DNA of 64,000 bases from Hirschia litorea (GTDB lineage: Bacteria; Pseudomonadota; Alphaproteobacteria; Caulobacterales; Hyphomonadaceae): NCBI RefSeq assembly GCF_042665075.1, contig NZ_JBHTBR010000002.1, positions 558,001 to 622,000 of the forward strand, read 5' to 3'. Below the pieces are notes generated by a model. It was given only the letters and a program-made list of their open reading frames with translations. It searched no databases and was not told the DNA's origin. Shown piece by piece: positions 1 to 10,085 of the stretch (its first letter is position 1; each line of letters starts with the position of its first letter). Position numbers and translations under genes: made by a program.

Positions 1-24
1 CCCCTCCAAAGGAAAGTACATCTT

Positions 25-1971
25 ATGTCAGTTTCTCAAACCAAATATAAAGTTCCTGAAAGCTTCGCTAAGAACGCTCTGGTGGATGAGACAAGCTATA
101 ATGATATGTATCGCCAATCCATTGAAGATAACGAAGCGTTTTGGGCCGAACACGGTAAGCGTGTAAGTTGGTCAAAGCCCTATAGCCGAGTAAAAAATAC
201 TAGCTGGGATAAAGATGATCTCCACGTAAAATGGTATGAAGATGGAGAGCTAAATGTTGCGTATAATTGTATAGACAGACACCTAAAAGATAAAGCAAAT
301 GAGGTGGCTATCATTTGGGAGGGCGACGATCCTAAGGATTGTCGGCACATCACTTACGCAGAGCTTCATGCGCAAGTTTGCCGATTTGCCAACGTGCTAA
401 AGTCTCTGGATGTAAAAAAGGGTGACCGGGTAACGCTGTATCTTCCAATGATCCCTGAGGCCGCGTTTGCAATGCTCGCCTGCGCGCGAATAGGTGCTGT
501 GCATTCCATAGTGTTTGCAGGATTTTCACCCGAAGCATTGGCCGGAAGAATAAATGATTGTGATAGCCGTTTAGTCATAACAGCGGATGAGGGGCTCCGT
601 GGTGGTAAAACCATTCCTCTAAAATCGAGCGTTGATCAGGCTTTAAAACACGCGTCAGATGTTAAAAATGTTCTAGTTGTAAGACATACCAGTAATGATG
701 TGGAGATGGTTCCAAATCGTGATGTTTGGCTTGATCAAGCACAAGAGCATGTGGCCTTGGAATGTGAAGTGGAGCCTATGAATGCTGAGGATCCTCTCTT
801 TATTCTTTATACTTCAGGATCAACTGGAAAACCCAAGGGCGTATTGCACACCACAGGTGGTTATCTTGTTTGGGCTTCCATGACACACGAATATGTATTC
901 GACTATAAGCAGGGTGACATCTATTGGTGTTCAGCCGATGTAGGTTGGGTAACGGGGCACAGTTACATTGTGTACGGACCGCTTGCGAATGCAGCTACTA
1001 CATTGATGTTTGAAGGCGTGCCAACTTATCCTGATGCTTCGCGGTTTTGGCAAGTTATTGATAAGCACAATGTGAATATATTCTATACTGCGCCAACAGC
1101 AATTCGTGCTCTAATGGGACAAGGAGAAGCGTTTGTTAAGCAAACATCACGTAAATCTTTGAGACTGTTGGGATCTGTGGGTGAACCGATAAACCCAGAA
1201 GCTTGGGAGTGGTATCATAGAGTTGTAGGTGAACGTAGGTGCCCCATAGTCGATACATGGTGGCAGACTGAAACTGGCGGTATAATGATAACACCTTTAG
1301 CCGGAGCTACAGATTTGAAGCCTGGTTCAGCGACCTTACCATTCTTTGGGATCAAGCCTGAGATTGTGGATGCCGAAGGAAAGGTTTTAGAAGGACCCGC
1401 TGAAGGCAATCTTGTGATTGCTGAATCATGGCCGGGTCAAATGAGAACTGTGTATGGCGACCATCAAAGGTTTATTGATACATATTTTTCAACATATAAA
1501 GGAAAGTATTTTACGGGTGATGGGTGTCGTCGTGATGAAGACGGTTATTATTGGATCACAGGGCGCGTAGACGATGTTATAAATGTCTCTGGACATCGTA
1601 TGGGAACCGCCGAGGTTGAGAGCGCTTTGGTTGCGCATGCAGAAGTGTCGGAAGCGGCAGTTGTTGGCTATCCGCATGATATTAAAGGACAGGGTATTTA
1701 TGCCTATGTTTCTTTGAATGCAAGCGTAGATCCTAGTTCGGAATTGGCAACAGAACTTATAAAATGGGTGCGAACAGAAATAGGGCCTATCGCAGCACCA
1801 GATAAGATTCAATTTGCTCCTGGTTTGCCTAAAACTCGGTCTGGCAAAATTATGAGACGTATTCTTCGCAAAATTGCTGAAGATGATTTCTCAAACCTTG
1901 GTGACACGTCCACGCTGGCTGACCCAGCGGTGGTGGATAATTTGATAGCGAATAGGCAGAATAAAAAGTAA
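25..1971 (+). CDS. acs: Acetyl-CoA synthetase (AMP-forming)
   Basis: Cytosolic enzyme that activates acetate with ATP and CoA to acetyl-CoA via acetyl-AMP. The 648 residues match the usual length of about 650. The AMP-binding signature LYTSGSTGKPKG lies near residues 261-272. The C-terminal PKTRSGKIMRR motif carries the catalytic lysine (about K608) that is reversibly acetylated in family members. An AAAGGA ribosome site sits just upstream of the ATG, which supports this start. The upstream promoter is outside the window. It converges on the ccoNOQP-ccoGHIS cluster with only about 30 bases between the stops. No unusual features were seen. Confidence 0.97.
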   Translation: MSVSQTKYKVPESFAKNALVDETSYNDMYRQSIEDNEAFWAEHGKRVSWSKPYSRVKNTSWDKDDLHVKWYEDGELNVAYNCIDRHLKDKANEVAIIWEGDDPKDCRHITYAELHAQVCRFANVLKSLDVKKGDRVTLYLPMIPEAAFAMLACARIGAVHSIVFAGFSPEALAGRINDCDSRLVITADEGLRGGKTIPLKSSVDQALKHASDVKNVLVVRHTSNDVEMVPNRDVWLDQAQEHVALECEVEPMNAEDPLFILYTSGSTGKPKGVLHTTGGYLVWASMTHEYVFDYKQGDIYWCSADVGWVTGHSYIVYGPLANAATTLMFEGVPTYPDASRFWQVIDKHNVNIFYTAPTAIRALMGQGEAFVKQTSRKSLRLLGSVGEPINPEAWEWYHRVVGERRCPIVDTWWQTETGGIMITPLAGATDLKPGSATLPFFGIKPEIVDAEGKVLEGPAEGNLVIAESWPGQMRTVYGDHQRFIDTYFSTYKGKYFTGDGCRRDEDGYYWITGRVDDVINVSGHRMGTAEVESALVAHAEVSEAAVVGYPHDIKGQGIYAYVSLNASVDPSSELATELIKWVRTEIGPIAAPDKIQFAPGLPKTRSGKIMRRILRKIAEDDFSNLGDTSTLADPAVVDNLIANRQNKK

Positions 1972-2000
1972 CTTTCGAGCCAATTAATACGAGTATGGCG

Positions 2001-2150
2001 CTATAATGGTTTGTCGTCAGAATTGAGAATTCTTACCGCCGCACCATCAGGGTCGTCGTACTGGCCTGATTTGAGAGACCAAGCGAATGCGAATAGACCT
2101 AACAGGCCTAGAAAAAGCGCTATAGGGATTAAGTATAGTAGTGCACTCAT
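2001..2150 (-). CDS. ccoS: CcoS, cbb3 oxidase maturation protein
   Basis: A 49-residue gene: N-terminal membrane helix (about residues 3-25, MSALLYLIPIALFLGLLGLF) followed by the family's short acidic tail with SGQYDDPDG. CcoS is needed to insert heme and copper into the cbb3 oxidase catalytic subunit in the inner membrane. The ATG overlaps the ccoI stop as ATGA, so the two are translationally coupled. It is the last gene of the ccoNOQPGHIS series. The spurious plus-strand frame at 2011-2199 covers the same bases and is not a gene. Confidence 0.93.
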   Translation of the reverse strand: MSALLYLIPIALFLGLLGLFAFAWSLKSGQYDDPDGAAVRILNSDDKPL

Positions 2151-4390
2151 AAGGACTTGCTTTTGCTGGAGTGAGATAGATTTAATCTTAAGGCGTTGAG
2201 AGTCACTATTAGCGACGATCCTGACATCGCGATGGCAGCGACAATGGGTGTGATGAACCCGAAAACAGCAAATGAAATTGCGATAATATTGTATACTGCT
2301 GCAAAGGCAAAATTTTCTAGCATTCTTGCTTTGGATTGACGTGCTATATCTAAAATTTCTATCACAGAAAATATATTTTCACCCGAAAAAACACCATCAC
2401 TAGCTGCGCGACTAATGTCTACTGCACCACCTGGCGTTAGGGATGCGTGAGCATTGGCGATGGCACCTGCATCATTAAAACCATCACCGATCATCAAGAC
2501 CTTGTGTCCAGCTGCTTCGAGCTGGGCTATGCGGTTGGCTTTTTCTACCGGAGATATGCCCGCCTTCCAATTGTCTGCTCCAGTCTTGGTTGCAAAGGCG
2601 TGGACCCTCTCTGGAGCATCACCAGATAGAACCTCATATGATAGTCCTCTTCTCGTCAGCTCAGCAAAGGTCTCTAAGGTGCCGGAAACGATTGTTTCTG
2701 AAAAAAGAAACTGGACTGCATCAGCGCTCTCCCTTTTGAAATAGAGTGCGCTTTCATTGAATGGTTGTGACCCTTTACCTAAAACCCAGTTTGCGGATCC
2801 TAATTTAGTATATACCCCATTGATTTTTCCAGTAATTCCACATCCAGGAACCTCCTCTATATCTTTGGCAAGAGGGCCAGTACCGGCCCTTAACGCCAAT
2901 GCACGTGAAAAAGGGTGTCGACTTCCTCTAGCAAGTTGAGCAGCATTCAATAGGTCTTCATTGTCTTCAGGTGCAATTTGCAATTCAGCTTCAGGGTTCG
3001 TTAAAGTGCCTGTTTTATCGAACACGACATAATCACACGCCGCTATTCTTTCTAAAGCGTCACCTGATTTGAGGTATACATTCTTTTTAAATAATTTGCC
3101 GATGGCAACGACCTGAACAACGGGTGCTGCTAACGCTAAAGCGCAAGGGCAAGTTATTATAAGGACAGCGATAGCAATAAAAATAGCGTGTTGAATGTCG
3201 CCATTGTATAGTACCCAAGCAATGAAAGAGCTTCCCGCGACAGTATGGACTAAAGGTACATAAAGCTGAGCTGCTTTATCTGCTATCTTTCTGTAGCGGG
3301 ATTTTTTCAATTCGCCAGTATCTAATAAGGCAGATACTTCCGCCAACATAGAATCGTCAACATTCGCCAATGCACGTACAATAAGTGACTTTGTCAGGTT
3401 TATCGTGCCAGCGTATATCCTACTGAGTTTTTCTGATGGTATAGGATGACTTTCTCCCGAAACCATTCTCGTATCCAAATCACTTGTTCCAGACACGATC
3501 TCGCAGTCTACCGCAAATCGTTCGCCGGGACTTATTTGTAAAATATCTCCAATGTTTATGTCTGAGGCTTTAACAGATTCAACGCTTTGAGAATTAGATA
3601 ATCGCGTGACTGAAGCTGACTGCATTAAGGCTAAGTCTCGAGCAGCAGAATGAGCTTTCCTTTGTAGCTTTGCATCAAGAAAGCGACCAATCAATAAGAA
3701 GAACAATAGCATTACCGAGGCATCAAAGTAGGTGTGTTGTCCATGATTTATGGTTTCAAACACGCTCATTCCGATTGCTAAAAATACTGCAAGGGAAATA
3801 GGGACATCCATATTGACGTTGCCAGATGTGATAGCGGTATAAGCTGATGAGAAGAATGGCCTACCAGAAAATGCTACAACGGGGATCGCTATACAGGCAG
3901 AAATCCAATTTAAAAATTCTCTTGTTTCGGGGTTCATTTCTCCAAAACCAGACCAAACCGAAACAGAAAGCAACATTACGTTTGCTGTAGCAAAGCCAGC
4001 AACAGCCATGGCAAGCAGAAGTTGTTTCTCGCGAGTTGAATGTAAAGTGTTGGCTTCTTCTACGTCGAATGGAGTAGCTCCATAACCCAAGCTTGCTAAT
4101 TTTGATAAAATGGCCTTTGGGTCTGTATCTGTAGTGTCCCAAACAACTTTTAATTTTCCTGTTGTTAAGTTCATGCGAGCTGAGGAAATGCCTTGAATCT
4201 CATGAAGGCTTCCTTCGATTTTAGAAATGCAACCGCCGCATTTTGCACCGGAAACTAAGATATCTAATGAAAATATGCCGTTGTTATCTTTCACATATAT
4301 TGAAGGATCAACGTTTACAGTATCGGCATCCACCTCTGGAGGTGCCAATCCGGAAGGGCATCCTTCTCGTCTTGAGCTGGTCTGTGACAT
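2147..4390 (-). CDS. ccoI: CcoI/FixI copper-transporting P1B-type ATPase
   Basis: Inner-membrane copper exporter that supplies copper for cbb3 oxidase assembly. Visible in order: an N-terminal HMA domain with GAKCGGC (metal cysteines C51 and C54), membrane helices, the transport motif TCPCALA near residue 414, the phosphorylation motif DKTGTLT near 458, the SRHPFSRAL HP motif, and the hinge GDGFND near 634. At 747 residues it has the normal length. It lies 16 bases after ccoH and overlaps ccoS by 4 bases. Context and the CPC motif separate it from detoxifying CopA. Confidence 0.96.
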   Translation of the reverse strand: MSQTSSRREGCPSGLAPPEVDADTVNVDPSIYVKDNNGIFSLDILVSGAKCGGCISKIEGSLHEIQGISSARMNLTTGKLKVVWDTTDTDPKAILSKLASLGYGATPFDVEEANTLHSTREKQLLLAMAVAGFATANVMLLSVSVWSGFGEMNPETREFLNWISACIAIPVVAFSGRPFFSSAYTAITSGNVNMDVPISLAVFLAIGMSVFETINHGQHTYFDASVMLLFFLLIGRFLDAKLQRKAHSAARDLALMQSASVTRLSNSQSVESVKASDINIGDILQISPGERFAVDCEIVSGTSDLDTRMVSGESHPIPSEKLSRIYAGTINLTKSLIVRALANVDDSMLAEVSALLDTGELKKSRYRKIADKAAQLYVPLVHTVAGSSFIAWVLYNGDIQHAIFIAIAVLIITCPCALALAAPVVQVVAIGKLFKKNVYLKSGDALERIAACDYVVFDKTGTLTNPEAELQIAPEDNEDLLNAAQLARGSRHPFSRALALRAGTGPLAKDIEEVPGCGITGKINGVYTKLGSANWVLGKGSQPFNESALYFKRESADAVQFLFSETIVSGTLETFAELTRRGLSYEVLSGDAPERVHAFATKTGADNWKAGISPVEKANRIAQLEAAGHKVLMIGDGFNDAGAIANAHASLTPGGAVDISRAASDGVFSGENIFSVIEILDIARQSKARMLENFAFAAVYNIIAISFAVFGFITPIVAAIAMSGSSLIVTLNALRLNLSHSSKSKSL

Positions 4391-4406
4391 TCAAGCAGTC
4401 TCCAGA

Positions 4407-4916
4407 TTAATGAACTATTTCGATATCTTTGTGCGCTACAAAAGTTTCGCCAGAATTAGAAACTGCTTTTAGGGATACTCTCCATCTGCCTGAAGGAATC
4501 ATTTTCAGGTCAGCACTGTAATTCCCAATTGAATCCTTCGACAATTGGGTTTCAAACGTAAGGTGATCATTTGAAAATTGAACAAGGTGTGCAGTTACAT
4601 CTAAATCTCTCAGAGCCTGTTTTTCCTGATCATAAAATGCAGACACTAAATGTTTAGTCGTTTTGGGTGAATTAGATTGGGTGACACCAATTTGAGCTGT
4701 CCATCCCAGCAGGTTTTGTTTTTGATTTTCTTCTAACGTTTCGTTGTAATTGATGCCCTGTAAATAGGATTTCTTGCTTGTCTCTCCAGGAAAGCTGGAT
4801 ATCGCTTTCGTAATGAACAATGCGTTCACACCGAAAACAATGGCGAAAAATGACAAGAGTATGAAAAGTACATGATACCCAGTAATCTGTTTTGTTTTTG
4901 AATACTCTTTAGTCAT
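4407..4916 (-). CDS. ccoH: CcoH/FixH, cbb3 oxidase assembly protein
   Basis: Membrane-anchored assembly factor of 169 residues: one N-terminal helix (GYHVLFILLSFFAIVFGV region, about residues 14-36) and a periplasmic FixH domain. I chose the ATG at 4916 (MTKEYSK) rather than the longer open frame starting at 4979, because only that start gives the family-typical N-terminus and leaves an 8-base overlap with the ccoG stop (4909-4916). Family members interact with CcoI and CcoN during assembly. Overlap with ccoG and the short gap to ccoI indicate cotranscription. Confidence 0.9.
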   Translation of the reverse strand: MTKEYSKTKQITGYHVLFILLSFFAIVFGVNALFITKAISSFPGETSKKSYLQGINYNETLEENQKQNLLGWTAQIGVTQSNSPKTTKHLVSAFYDQEKQALRDLDVTAHLVQFSNDHLTFETQLSKDSIGNYSADLKMIPSGRWRVSLKAVSNSGETFVAHKDIEIVH

Positions 4917-6354
4917 TTTCGTTATCCTTTGGCATGGCAAAAAATATTCTGTTGGACTGTCTCTCACCCGTTGCAACATCTATTGCCTCTATGAGTAACT
5001 TCTGGGTTGACGCGTACTTTTCTGGTTTTGGGGAGGTTAGTAATATTCTAAATCGATCAACATGTTCAGCTGACATTATTACGGTGTCGTCGTTTTCAGA
5101 ATTTCCGATAATTTCGGAAGAAACATTGTTTATTCCTGAAATTCGAAGCTCTACCTCTCGATCTACACCTCGTTTATTGACGAGTTTAATTGTGTAACCA
5201 TTTCGGATATCGCCATTTGACAGCTGAACAAATGGAGGAGAGCGATCTTTAATTACATTGAGTTCGAAAGTAGCGCGGGTTGAAAGGCCAACAACCATCA
5301 AAGCACTGACAACTACTATTAAAACTGAATACAGAATAACACGAGGGCGCAGAAGCCTGTATTCTGTGGGCTGACCTTTTGCTCGTGCTTGCACATTTTT
5401 ATCGGTATCGTAGCCAATAAGCCCGGTGGGCCGCCCGACGCGCTCCATAATGGTATCGCACGCATCTATACATAATGCGCAATGAATGCACTCTAATTGA
5501 GCTCCATGTCGAATATCAACGCCAACTGGACATGCTACGACGCAAGCATTGCAATCGATGCAATCCCCTCGACCATCCCAGCTTGCATTCTTTTTATGCG
5601 CTCCTCTTGGTTCACCTCGGTCCCAGCGATAAGTTACGTTTAGAGCCTCTTCATCAGTTAAGGCTGCTTGTATTCTTGGCCATGGGCAAAGATAGGTGCA
5701 AACCTGTTCTCGCATTGTACCCGCGAGGGCATAAGTTGTAAAAGTTAGAATGCTTGCAAAAATATAAGCACTAGGCGGTGCACTGCCTGTAAAAAATGTT
5801 GCGAAAATAGTAGGCGCGTCATGGTAATAAAGTATGAGAGCGCCACCGGTGGCAAATGCTATTAAAACCCAAACAATGTGCTTACCGGTTTTTCGCCAAG
5901 CTTTGTTGAACGATAAAGGTGCACGATCTAATTTGATGCGCGCATTCCTATCCCCTTCGAACAAACGCTCTACAGCTATGAAAAGGTCAGTCCATACAGT
6001 TTGGGGGCACGCATATCCACACCACACCCTACCAAACAAGGAAGTCACGAGAAAAAGTGCTAAAGAAGCGAGTATCAATAAGCCTGTAATGTAGTAAATT
6101 TCTTGTGGCCATATTTCTAGGAAAAAGAAATAGAACCGTCCTCCAGCAAAATCTGCTAGTACTGCTTGATCAGGTGCGTTTGGGCCTCTATCCCAACGTA
6201 TCCAAGGCAGAATATAGTAGACTGCTAGCGCAAAAACTAAAACGCCCCACTTAATTGTCCGAAATTTTCCCTTGACCCTTTTGGGATAGATTGGCTCTCT
6301 CGCTTTATAGAGTGCACTTTGTCCTGGAGGAGGAGGCGTTACATTTTCATGCAT
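4909..6354 (-). CDS. ccoG: CcoG/FixG, membrane ferredoxin-type copper reductase of cbb3 assembly
   Basis: A 481-residue polytopic protein with an N-terminal membrane region, NapH-like cysteine motifs (GYACPQTVW and CTYLCPW), two 4Fe-4S ferredoxin motifs (CIDCNACVVACP and CIHCALCIDAC) and a C-terminal immunoglobulin-like FixG domain. Family members reduce Cu(II) to Cu(I) for delivery during cbb3 assembly. It follows ccoP by 23 bases and overlaps ccoH. All cluster-ligating cysteines appear intact. Confidence 0.96.
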   Translation of the reverse strand: MHENVTPPPPGQSALYKAREPIYPKRVKGKFRTIKWGVLVFALAVYYILPWIRWDRGPNAPDQAVLADFAGGRFYFFFLEIWPQEIYYITGLLILASLALFLVTSLFGRVWCGYACPQTVWTDLFIAVERLFEGDRNARIKLDRAPLSFNKAWRKTGKHIVWVLIAFATGGALILYYHDAPTIFATFFTGSAPPSAYIFASILTFTTYALAGTMREQVCTYLCPWPRIQAALTDEEALNVTYRWDRGEPRGAHKKNASWDGRGDCIDCNACVVACPVGVDIRHGAQLECIHCALCIDACDTIMERVGRPTGLIGYDTDKNVQARAKGQPTEYRLLRPRVILYSVLIVVVSALMVVGLSTRATFELNVIKDRSPPFVQLSNGDIRNGYTIKLVNKRGVDREVELRISGINNVSSEIIGNSENDDTVIMSAEHVDRFRILLTSPKPEKYASTQKLLIEAIDVATGERQSNRIFFAMPKDNEND

Positions 6355-6377
6355 TTGCTGTTACCGCTATTCTTTGA

Positions 6378-7265
6378 TTACTCACCGCCACCTAAGGTGT
6401 GAACGTATACGGCTAAAGCTTTGATTGTTGCTTCATCGAGCCGCTCGTTCCAATGGGGCATGGTGCTATTGCGGGCATTGTAGATTGTTTCACGAATTTG
6501 ATTTGCGCTGCCGCCATACAGCCATTCTGAATCTGTAAGATTGGGAGCACCTAACTCGCGAATTCCAGTCCCGTCAGAGCCGTGACAAGATGCACATTGA
6601 ACTTCAAAGTTCTCTCCAGCGCGAAATGCTGCTTCTTGGTCTGAAGGTTTTCCTGCTAGTGAAAGAACCTTCTGAACGAGGTCATTTATTTCTTGCTCAC
6701 TAATATAACCATCTCTTCCGAATGCAGGCATTTGGGAAAAACGCGTTTCATCATGTGAAGACCGAATACCGTAAGTGATAGTATGTTGGATATCATCCAG
6801 AGTACCGCCCCATAACCAAACATCATCAGCAAGAATTGGATAACCGATTGCGCCCCGTCCACCCGAACCGTGGCAGGTAGCACAATTGTCTCCAAATGCA
6901 CTTTCGCCCATCGCTAAAGCAAATTGTTGTAGCTCGGGTGTATTTTCGATTTCTTGAAGTGAAGCTGTTAAGAGGGCCTGAGCGCTTTCAACGCGAGCAG
7001 CTTTTAGCTTGTTAACAGCTTCATTCACTTGCGTTCTATCTGATTGTTTCCATACACCTTGAGTATTACCTTGAGCTCCAGGAGGAGCAGGCCAAGCAGG
7101 CATTAAAACCCACCAAACAAGAGAGAAAGCAATCGTCATAAACCATACATATAACCACCAACGAGGTAGGGGGTTATTTAGCTCTTTGATCCCATCCCAC
7201 TCATGTCCTGTTGTTTCAACGCCTGAATGAGCGTCTATGTCTTTTTGCTTATTATTATCGGTCAT
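6378..7265 (-). CDS. ccoP: CcoP, diheme cytochrome c subunit of cbb3 oxidase
   Basis: Membrane-anchored diheme subunit that passes electrons from cytochrome c to CcoO. The 295-residue product has a membrane segment at about residues 35-57 and two CXXCH heme sites: CATCH (C128, C131, H132) and CASCH (C224, C227, H228). Downstream methionines in QMPAFG and TMPHW are candidate axial ligands. I start at the ATG at 7265 (MTDNNKQ), not the longer frame at 7340, because the extra residues would lie inside ccoQ. It overlaps the ccoQ stop by 11 bases. Confidence 0.96.
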   Translation of the reverse strand: MTDNNKQKDIDAHSGVETTGHEWDGIKELNNPLPRWWLYVWFMTIAFSLVWWVLMPAWPAPPGAQGNTQGVWKQSDRTQVNEAVNKLKAARVESAQALLTASLQEIENTPELQQFALAMGESAFGDNCATCHGSGGRGAIGYPILADDVWLWGGTLDDIQHTITYGIRSSHDETRFSQMPAFGRDGYISEQEINDLVQKVLSLAGKPSDQEAAFRAGENFEVQCASCHGSDGTGIRELGAPNLTDSEWLYGGSANQIRETIYNARNSTMPHWNERLDEATIKALAVYVHTLGGGE

Positions 7266-7422
7266 CGGAAATCTCCCGATCTTCAAGAGGGATTTGTGAA
7301 GCAGCTTCGAAAGTTTTCTTGTTCGAGGGCCAAAGGGCATAAACCAGCGCTATGACAAACATCAAAACAAAGTAAAGCAGTCCCCATGTTTGAGCGAAGC
7401 TGGATAGGGTATTGTAATTCAT
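7255..7422 (-). CDS. ccoQ: CcoQ/FixQ, small subunit of cbb3 oxidase
   Basis: A 55-residue protein with one membrane helix (WGLLYFVLMFVIALVYALWP, about residues 13-32) and a short charged cytoplasmic tail, the normal CcoQ layout. It sits between ccoO (5-base gap) and ccoP (11-base overlap). CcoQ stabilises the interaction of CcoP with the CcoNO core in other alphaproteobacteria. It is identified by position, size and the helix followed by the WPSNKK segment. Confidence 0.93.
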   Translation of the reverse strand: MNYNTLSSFAQTWGLLYFVLMFVIALVYALWPSNKKTFEAASQIPLEDREISDDR

Positions 7423-7427
7423 GGTTC

Positions 7428-8186
7428 CTATCTCCGATTGTGCAGATCTTCTGCTTCATAGGTATCGAAATCTACCAATGAACCAAGCATTTGCATGTAA
7501 GCTATGAGAGCATCCATTTCAGTTACGTTTTTAACATCACCATCAAATGCGCGAATGGTGACAGATCCTTCCCGGCCAGCCAGCCCTTCGTAGCGAGCAA
7601 CCATATCTTCCCAATCAGAGTCTGGGTCAGTTTGTGAGATCAGGTCTTCTTTGGCGTTGGCTATCATGTCCTCCGTGTAGGGAACTCCAACGACTTTTAG
7701 TGCCTTCATATCCGCATCGATATTTTTGAAATCTAACGGCCGACCAATCATAAAGGCGTAGGGCGGCATCACTGATTCTGGAACAACGGAGCGTGGGTCT
7801 TTCATGTGGTCCATGTGCCAAGAATCCGCATATTTCCCACCTAATCTAGCTAAATCTGGGCCTGTGCGTTTAGAACCCCATTGGTGAGGGTGGTCGTACA
7901 TGCTTTCCGCAGCCAATGAGTAATGCCCATAACGTTCAACTTCATCACGTAAGGGTCGGATCATTTGGGAGTGACATACATAGCATCCCTCTCTAATGTA
8001 AATATTACGGCCAGCTAACTCCAAAGGAGTGTAGGGACGCATGCCTTCAACTTTTTCAATTGTATTTTTAAGATAAAATAATGGTGCAATCTCTATTAAT
8101 CCGCCAATAGCGACGACAACTAGGATTCCAACAGTTAAAACAATTGAGTTTTTTTCGATGAATGAGTGTTTGTCGAAAAGTGCCAT
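7428..8186 (-). CDS. ccoO: CcoO, monoheme cytochrome c subunit of cbb3 oxidase
   Basis: A 252-residue inner-membrane cytochrome c. It has an N-terminal anchor (about residues 14-36) and one heme c site in EGCYVCHSQMIRPL, the hallmark CcoO signature. Other conserved stretches include GPDLARLGGKY and a C-terminal LIAYMQMLG. CcoO takes electrons from CcoP and passes them to the binuclear centre in CcoN. It lies 11 bases after ccoN and 5 bases before ccoQ. Confidence 0.97.
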   Translation of the reverse strand: MALFDKHSFIEKNSIVLTVGILVVVAIGGLIEIAPLFYLKNTIEKVEGMRPYTPLELAGRNIYIREGCYVCHSQMIRPLRDEVERYGHYSLAAESMYDHPHQWGSKRTGPDLARLGGKYADSWHMDHMKDPRSVVPESVMPPYAFMIGRPLDFKNIDADMKALKVVGVPYTEDMIANAKEDLISQTDPDSDWEDMVARYEGLAGREGSVTIRAFDGDVKNVTEMDALIAYMQMLGSLVDFDTYEAEDLHNRR

Positions 8187-8197
8187 ATTGCCAGCTC

Positions 8198-9898
8198 CTA
8201 TTCTGCGAGTTGCGCAGTAGCGCTGTTGGCTGTTGAGGATGGGTTTGCGCGAAGACGTTCAAGTTCTGATTCATCTAACTCGGACATTCGTGTATCGCCG
8301 CGGGCTGTACGCCACAAATTATAAGACATTATCACTGCACCAGCGAGATAAAGCATGCCGCCGATCGAACGTATTATGTAGGCAATGTGTTTGGCTTCGA
8401 CGGTTTCTACGAAAGAATACTCTAAGAATCCAAACTCGTTATATGAACGCCACATTAGGCCTTCCATAATGCCTGCGACCCACATTGAAGTGATATATAA
8501 AACTATGCCGAGTGTAGCGGCCCAGAAGTGCCATTCCACGAGAGCCAAGGAATATAAACGCTCACGTTTCCATAGATATTGAGTCATGCAATATAGTGCA
8601 CCGAAAGATATGAAACCGACCCAACCCAGTGCGCCAGAATGAACATGACCAATTCCCCATTCTGTATAGTGAGATAGCGAGTTCACTGATCGAATAGACA
8701 TTAATGGACCTTCAAATGTGGACATCCCGTAAAAGGCCAATGAGAGCACCATCATTCGAACGACTGGATCTGTTCTTAGCTTGTCCCAGGCACCAGAAAG
8801 CGTCATCAACCCATTAATCATACCTCCCCAGGAGGGCATCCAGAGCATTAGAGAAAAGGTCATGCCTAATGTCTGCGCCCATTGTGGTAATGCTGTGTAA
8901 TGTAAATGGTGTGGGCCAGCCCAGATATAGATGAATATCAATGACCAAAAATGTACAATCGATAATCTATAAGAGTAGACAGGGCGATTTACGCGCTTTG
9001 GTATGAAGTAGTACATTATGGCAAGGAAGCCTGTGGTCAGAAAGAAACCAACAGCATTGTGCCCATACCACCACTGGGTTAACGCATCTTGGACTCCCGC
9101 CATCGCAATGTGACTTTTTGATCCGAAGAGGCTTACAGGTATAGTCAAGTTGTTGACGATATGGAGCATCGCAATTGTGACTATGAATGATAGATAAAAC
9201 CAATTGGCGACATAGATGTGCGGTTCTTTGCGCTTCCAAAGCGTTCCTAGAAACACAAATAGATAACCAACCCATACGATTGTTAGCCATAAGTCTGCGT
9301 ACCATTCAGGTTCGGCGTATTCCTTAGACTGAGTTATCCCCATTAGATAACCAGTTGCTGCAATAACTATGAAAAGTTGATAGCCCCAAAATACAAACCA
9401 AGGCCACGCGCCGCCGGCAAGGCGCGTGCGGCAAGTGCGTTGAACGACGTAAAATGAACTAGAAATAAGGACATTTCCGCCGAAAGCAAAAATAACCGCT
9501 GATGTATGAAGGGGACGCAGTCGACCGAAATTTAGAAAACCAAAGTCATCAAAGTAAAATAGATTTGGCCATGTGAGTTGGAGGGCAATAATTACGCCTA
9601 CTAAGAGGCCCGCAATGCCCCAAAACATAGAAGCTGCTACTCCAGCTTTAATGATGCCGTCTTCATATCTTTCTGGATCAAAAGCTGTTTTATTTTCTAG
9701 TCCAGCATACCAAAAGATGAGTGCAACCGCTCCAAGAATAAATGCAAAGGCAAATATGCTGGCATGGGTGGCCATCCCAGAATCCACTGCTCTTGATGTT
9801 ACGAACAAAGATATGAAGGCTAAAATGGCCAGAAATATACCAACACTTACGACACTAAAGTCTGGCGTACTGGTAGCTGTTGTTTGTTTATTCGCCAC
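8198..9898 (-). CDS. ccoN: CcoN, catalytic subunit I of cbb3 cytochrome c oxidase
   Basis: Polytopic heme-copper oxidase subunit (566 residues) that reduces oxygen with high affinity. The family histidines appear in RPLHTSAVIFAFGGN, YGHNAVGFFLTTGF, AGPHHLHYTALPQW and GHVHSGALGW. The start is GTG, with AAGGGG about 7 bases upstream. It is the first gene of an eight-gene minus-strand cluster. I could not find a convincing FNR/FixK box in the roughly 190-base upstream gap. Confidence 0.97.
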   Translation of the reverse strand: MANKQTTATSTPDFSVVSVGIFLAILAFISLFVTSRAVDSGMATHASIFAFAFILGAVALIFWYAGLENKTAFDPERYEDGIIKAGVAASMFWGIAGLLVGVIIALQLTWPNLFYFDDFGFLNFGRLRPLHTSAVIFAFGGNVLISSSFYVVQRTCRTRLAGGAWPWFVFWGYQLFIVIAATGYLMGITQSKEYAEPEWYADLWLTIVWVGYLFVFLGTLWKRKEPHIYVANWFYLSFIVTIAMLHIVNNLTIPVSLFGSKSHIAMAGVQDALTQWWYGHNAVGFFLTTGFLAIMYYFIPKRVNRPVYSYRLSIVHFWSLIFIYIWAGPHHLHYTALPQWAQTLGMTFSLMLWMPSWGGMINGLMTLSGAWDKLRTDPVVRMMVLSLAFYGMSTFEGPLMSIRSVNSLSHYTEWGIGHVHSGALGWVGFISFGALYCMTQYLWKRERLYSLALVEWHFWAATLGIVLYITSMWVAGIMEGLMWRSYNEFGFLEYSFVETVEAKHIAYIIRSIGGMLYLAGAVIMSYNLWRTARGDTRMSELDESELERLRANPSSTANSATAQLAE

Positions 9899-10085
9899 TG
9901 ATTTGCCCCTTGAAAATGAGTGAGCTTTAGGATCAGAAAAACCACATTATTAATCCGACTATTAAGTACTTGTACTAAAAATAAGGTTATTACAACGGCA
10001 CAATGTGTCGCAACGACAAAAAACCAGATTTATTTTATGGAATAAAGGGTGGAGTCGATCTGTTAGAAATGGTTTGGATGATAGT

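Noticed and set aside
2011..2199. A 62-codon plus-strand open frame after acs
   Set aside because: It lies opposite the clearly recognisable ccoS gene and the end of ccoI.
9899..10004. FNR/FixK box upstream of ccoN
   Set aside because: Only a single TTGA half-site (in TTGAAAATGAG) is seen; no TTGA-N6-TCAA spacing exists in the gap.
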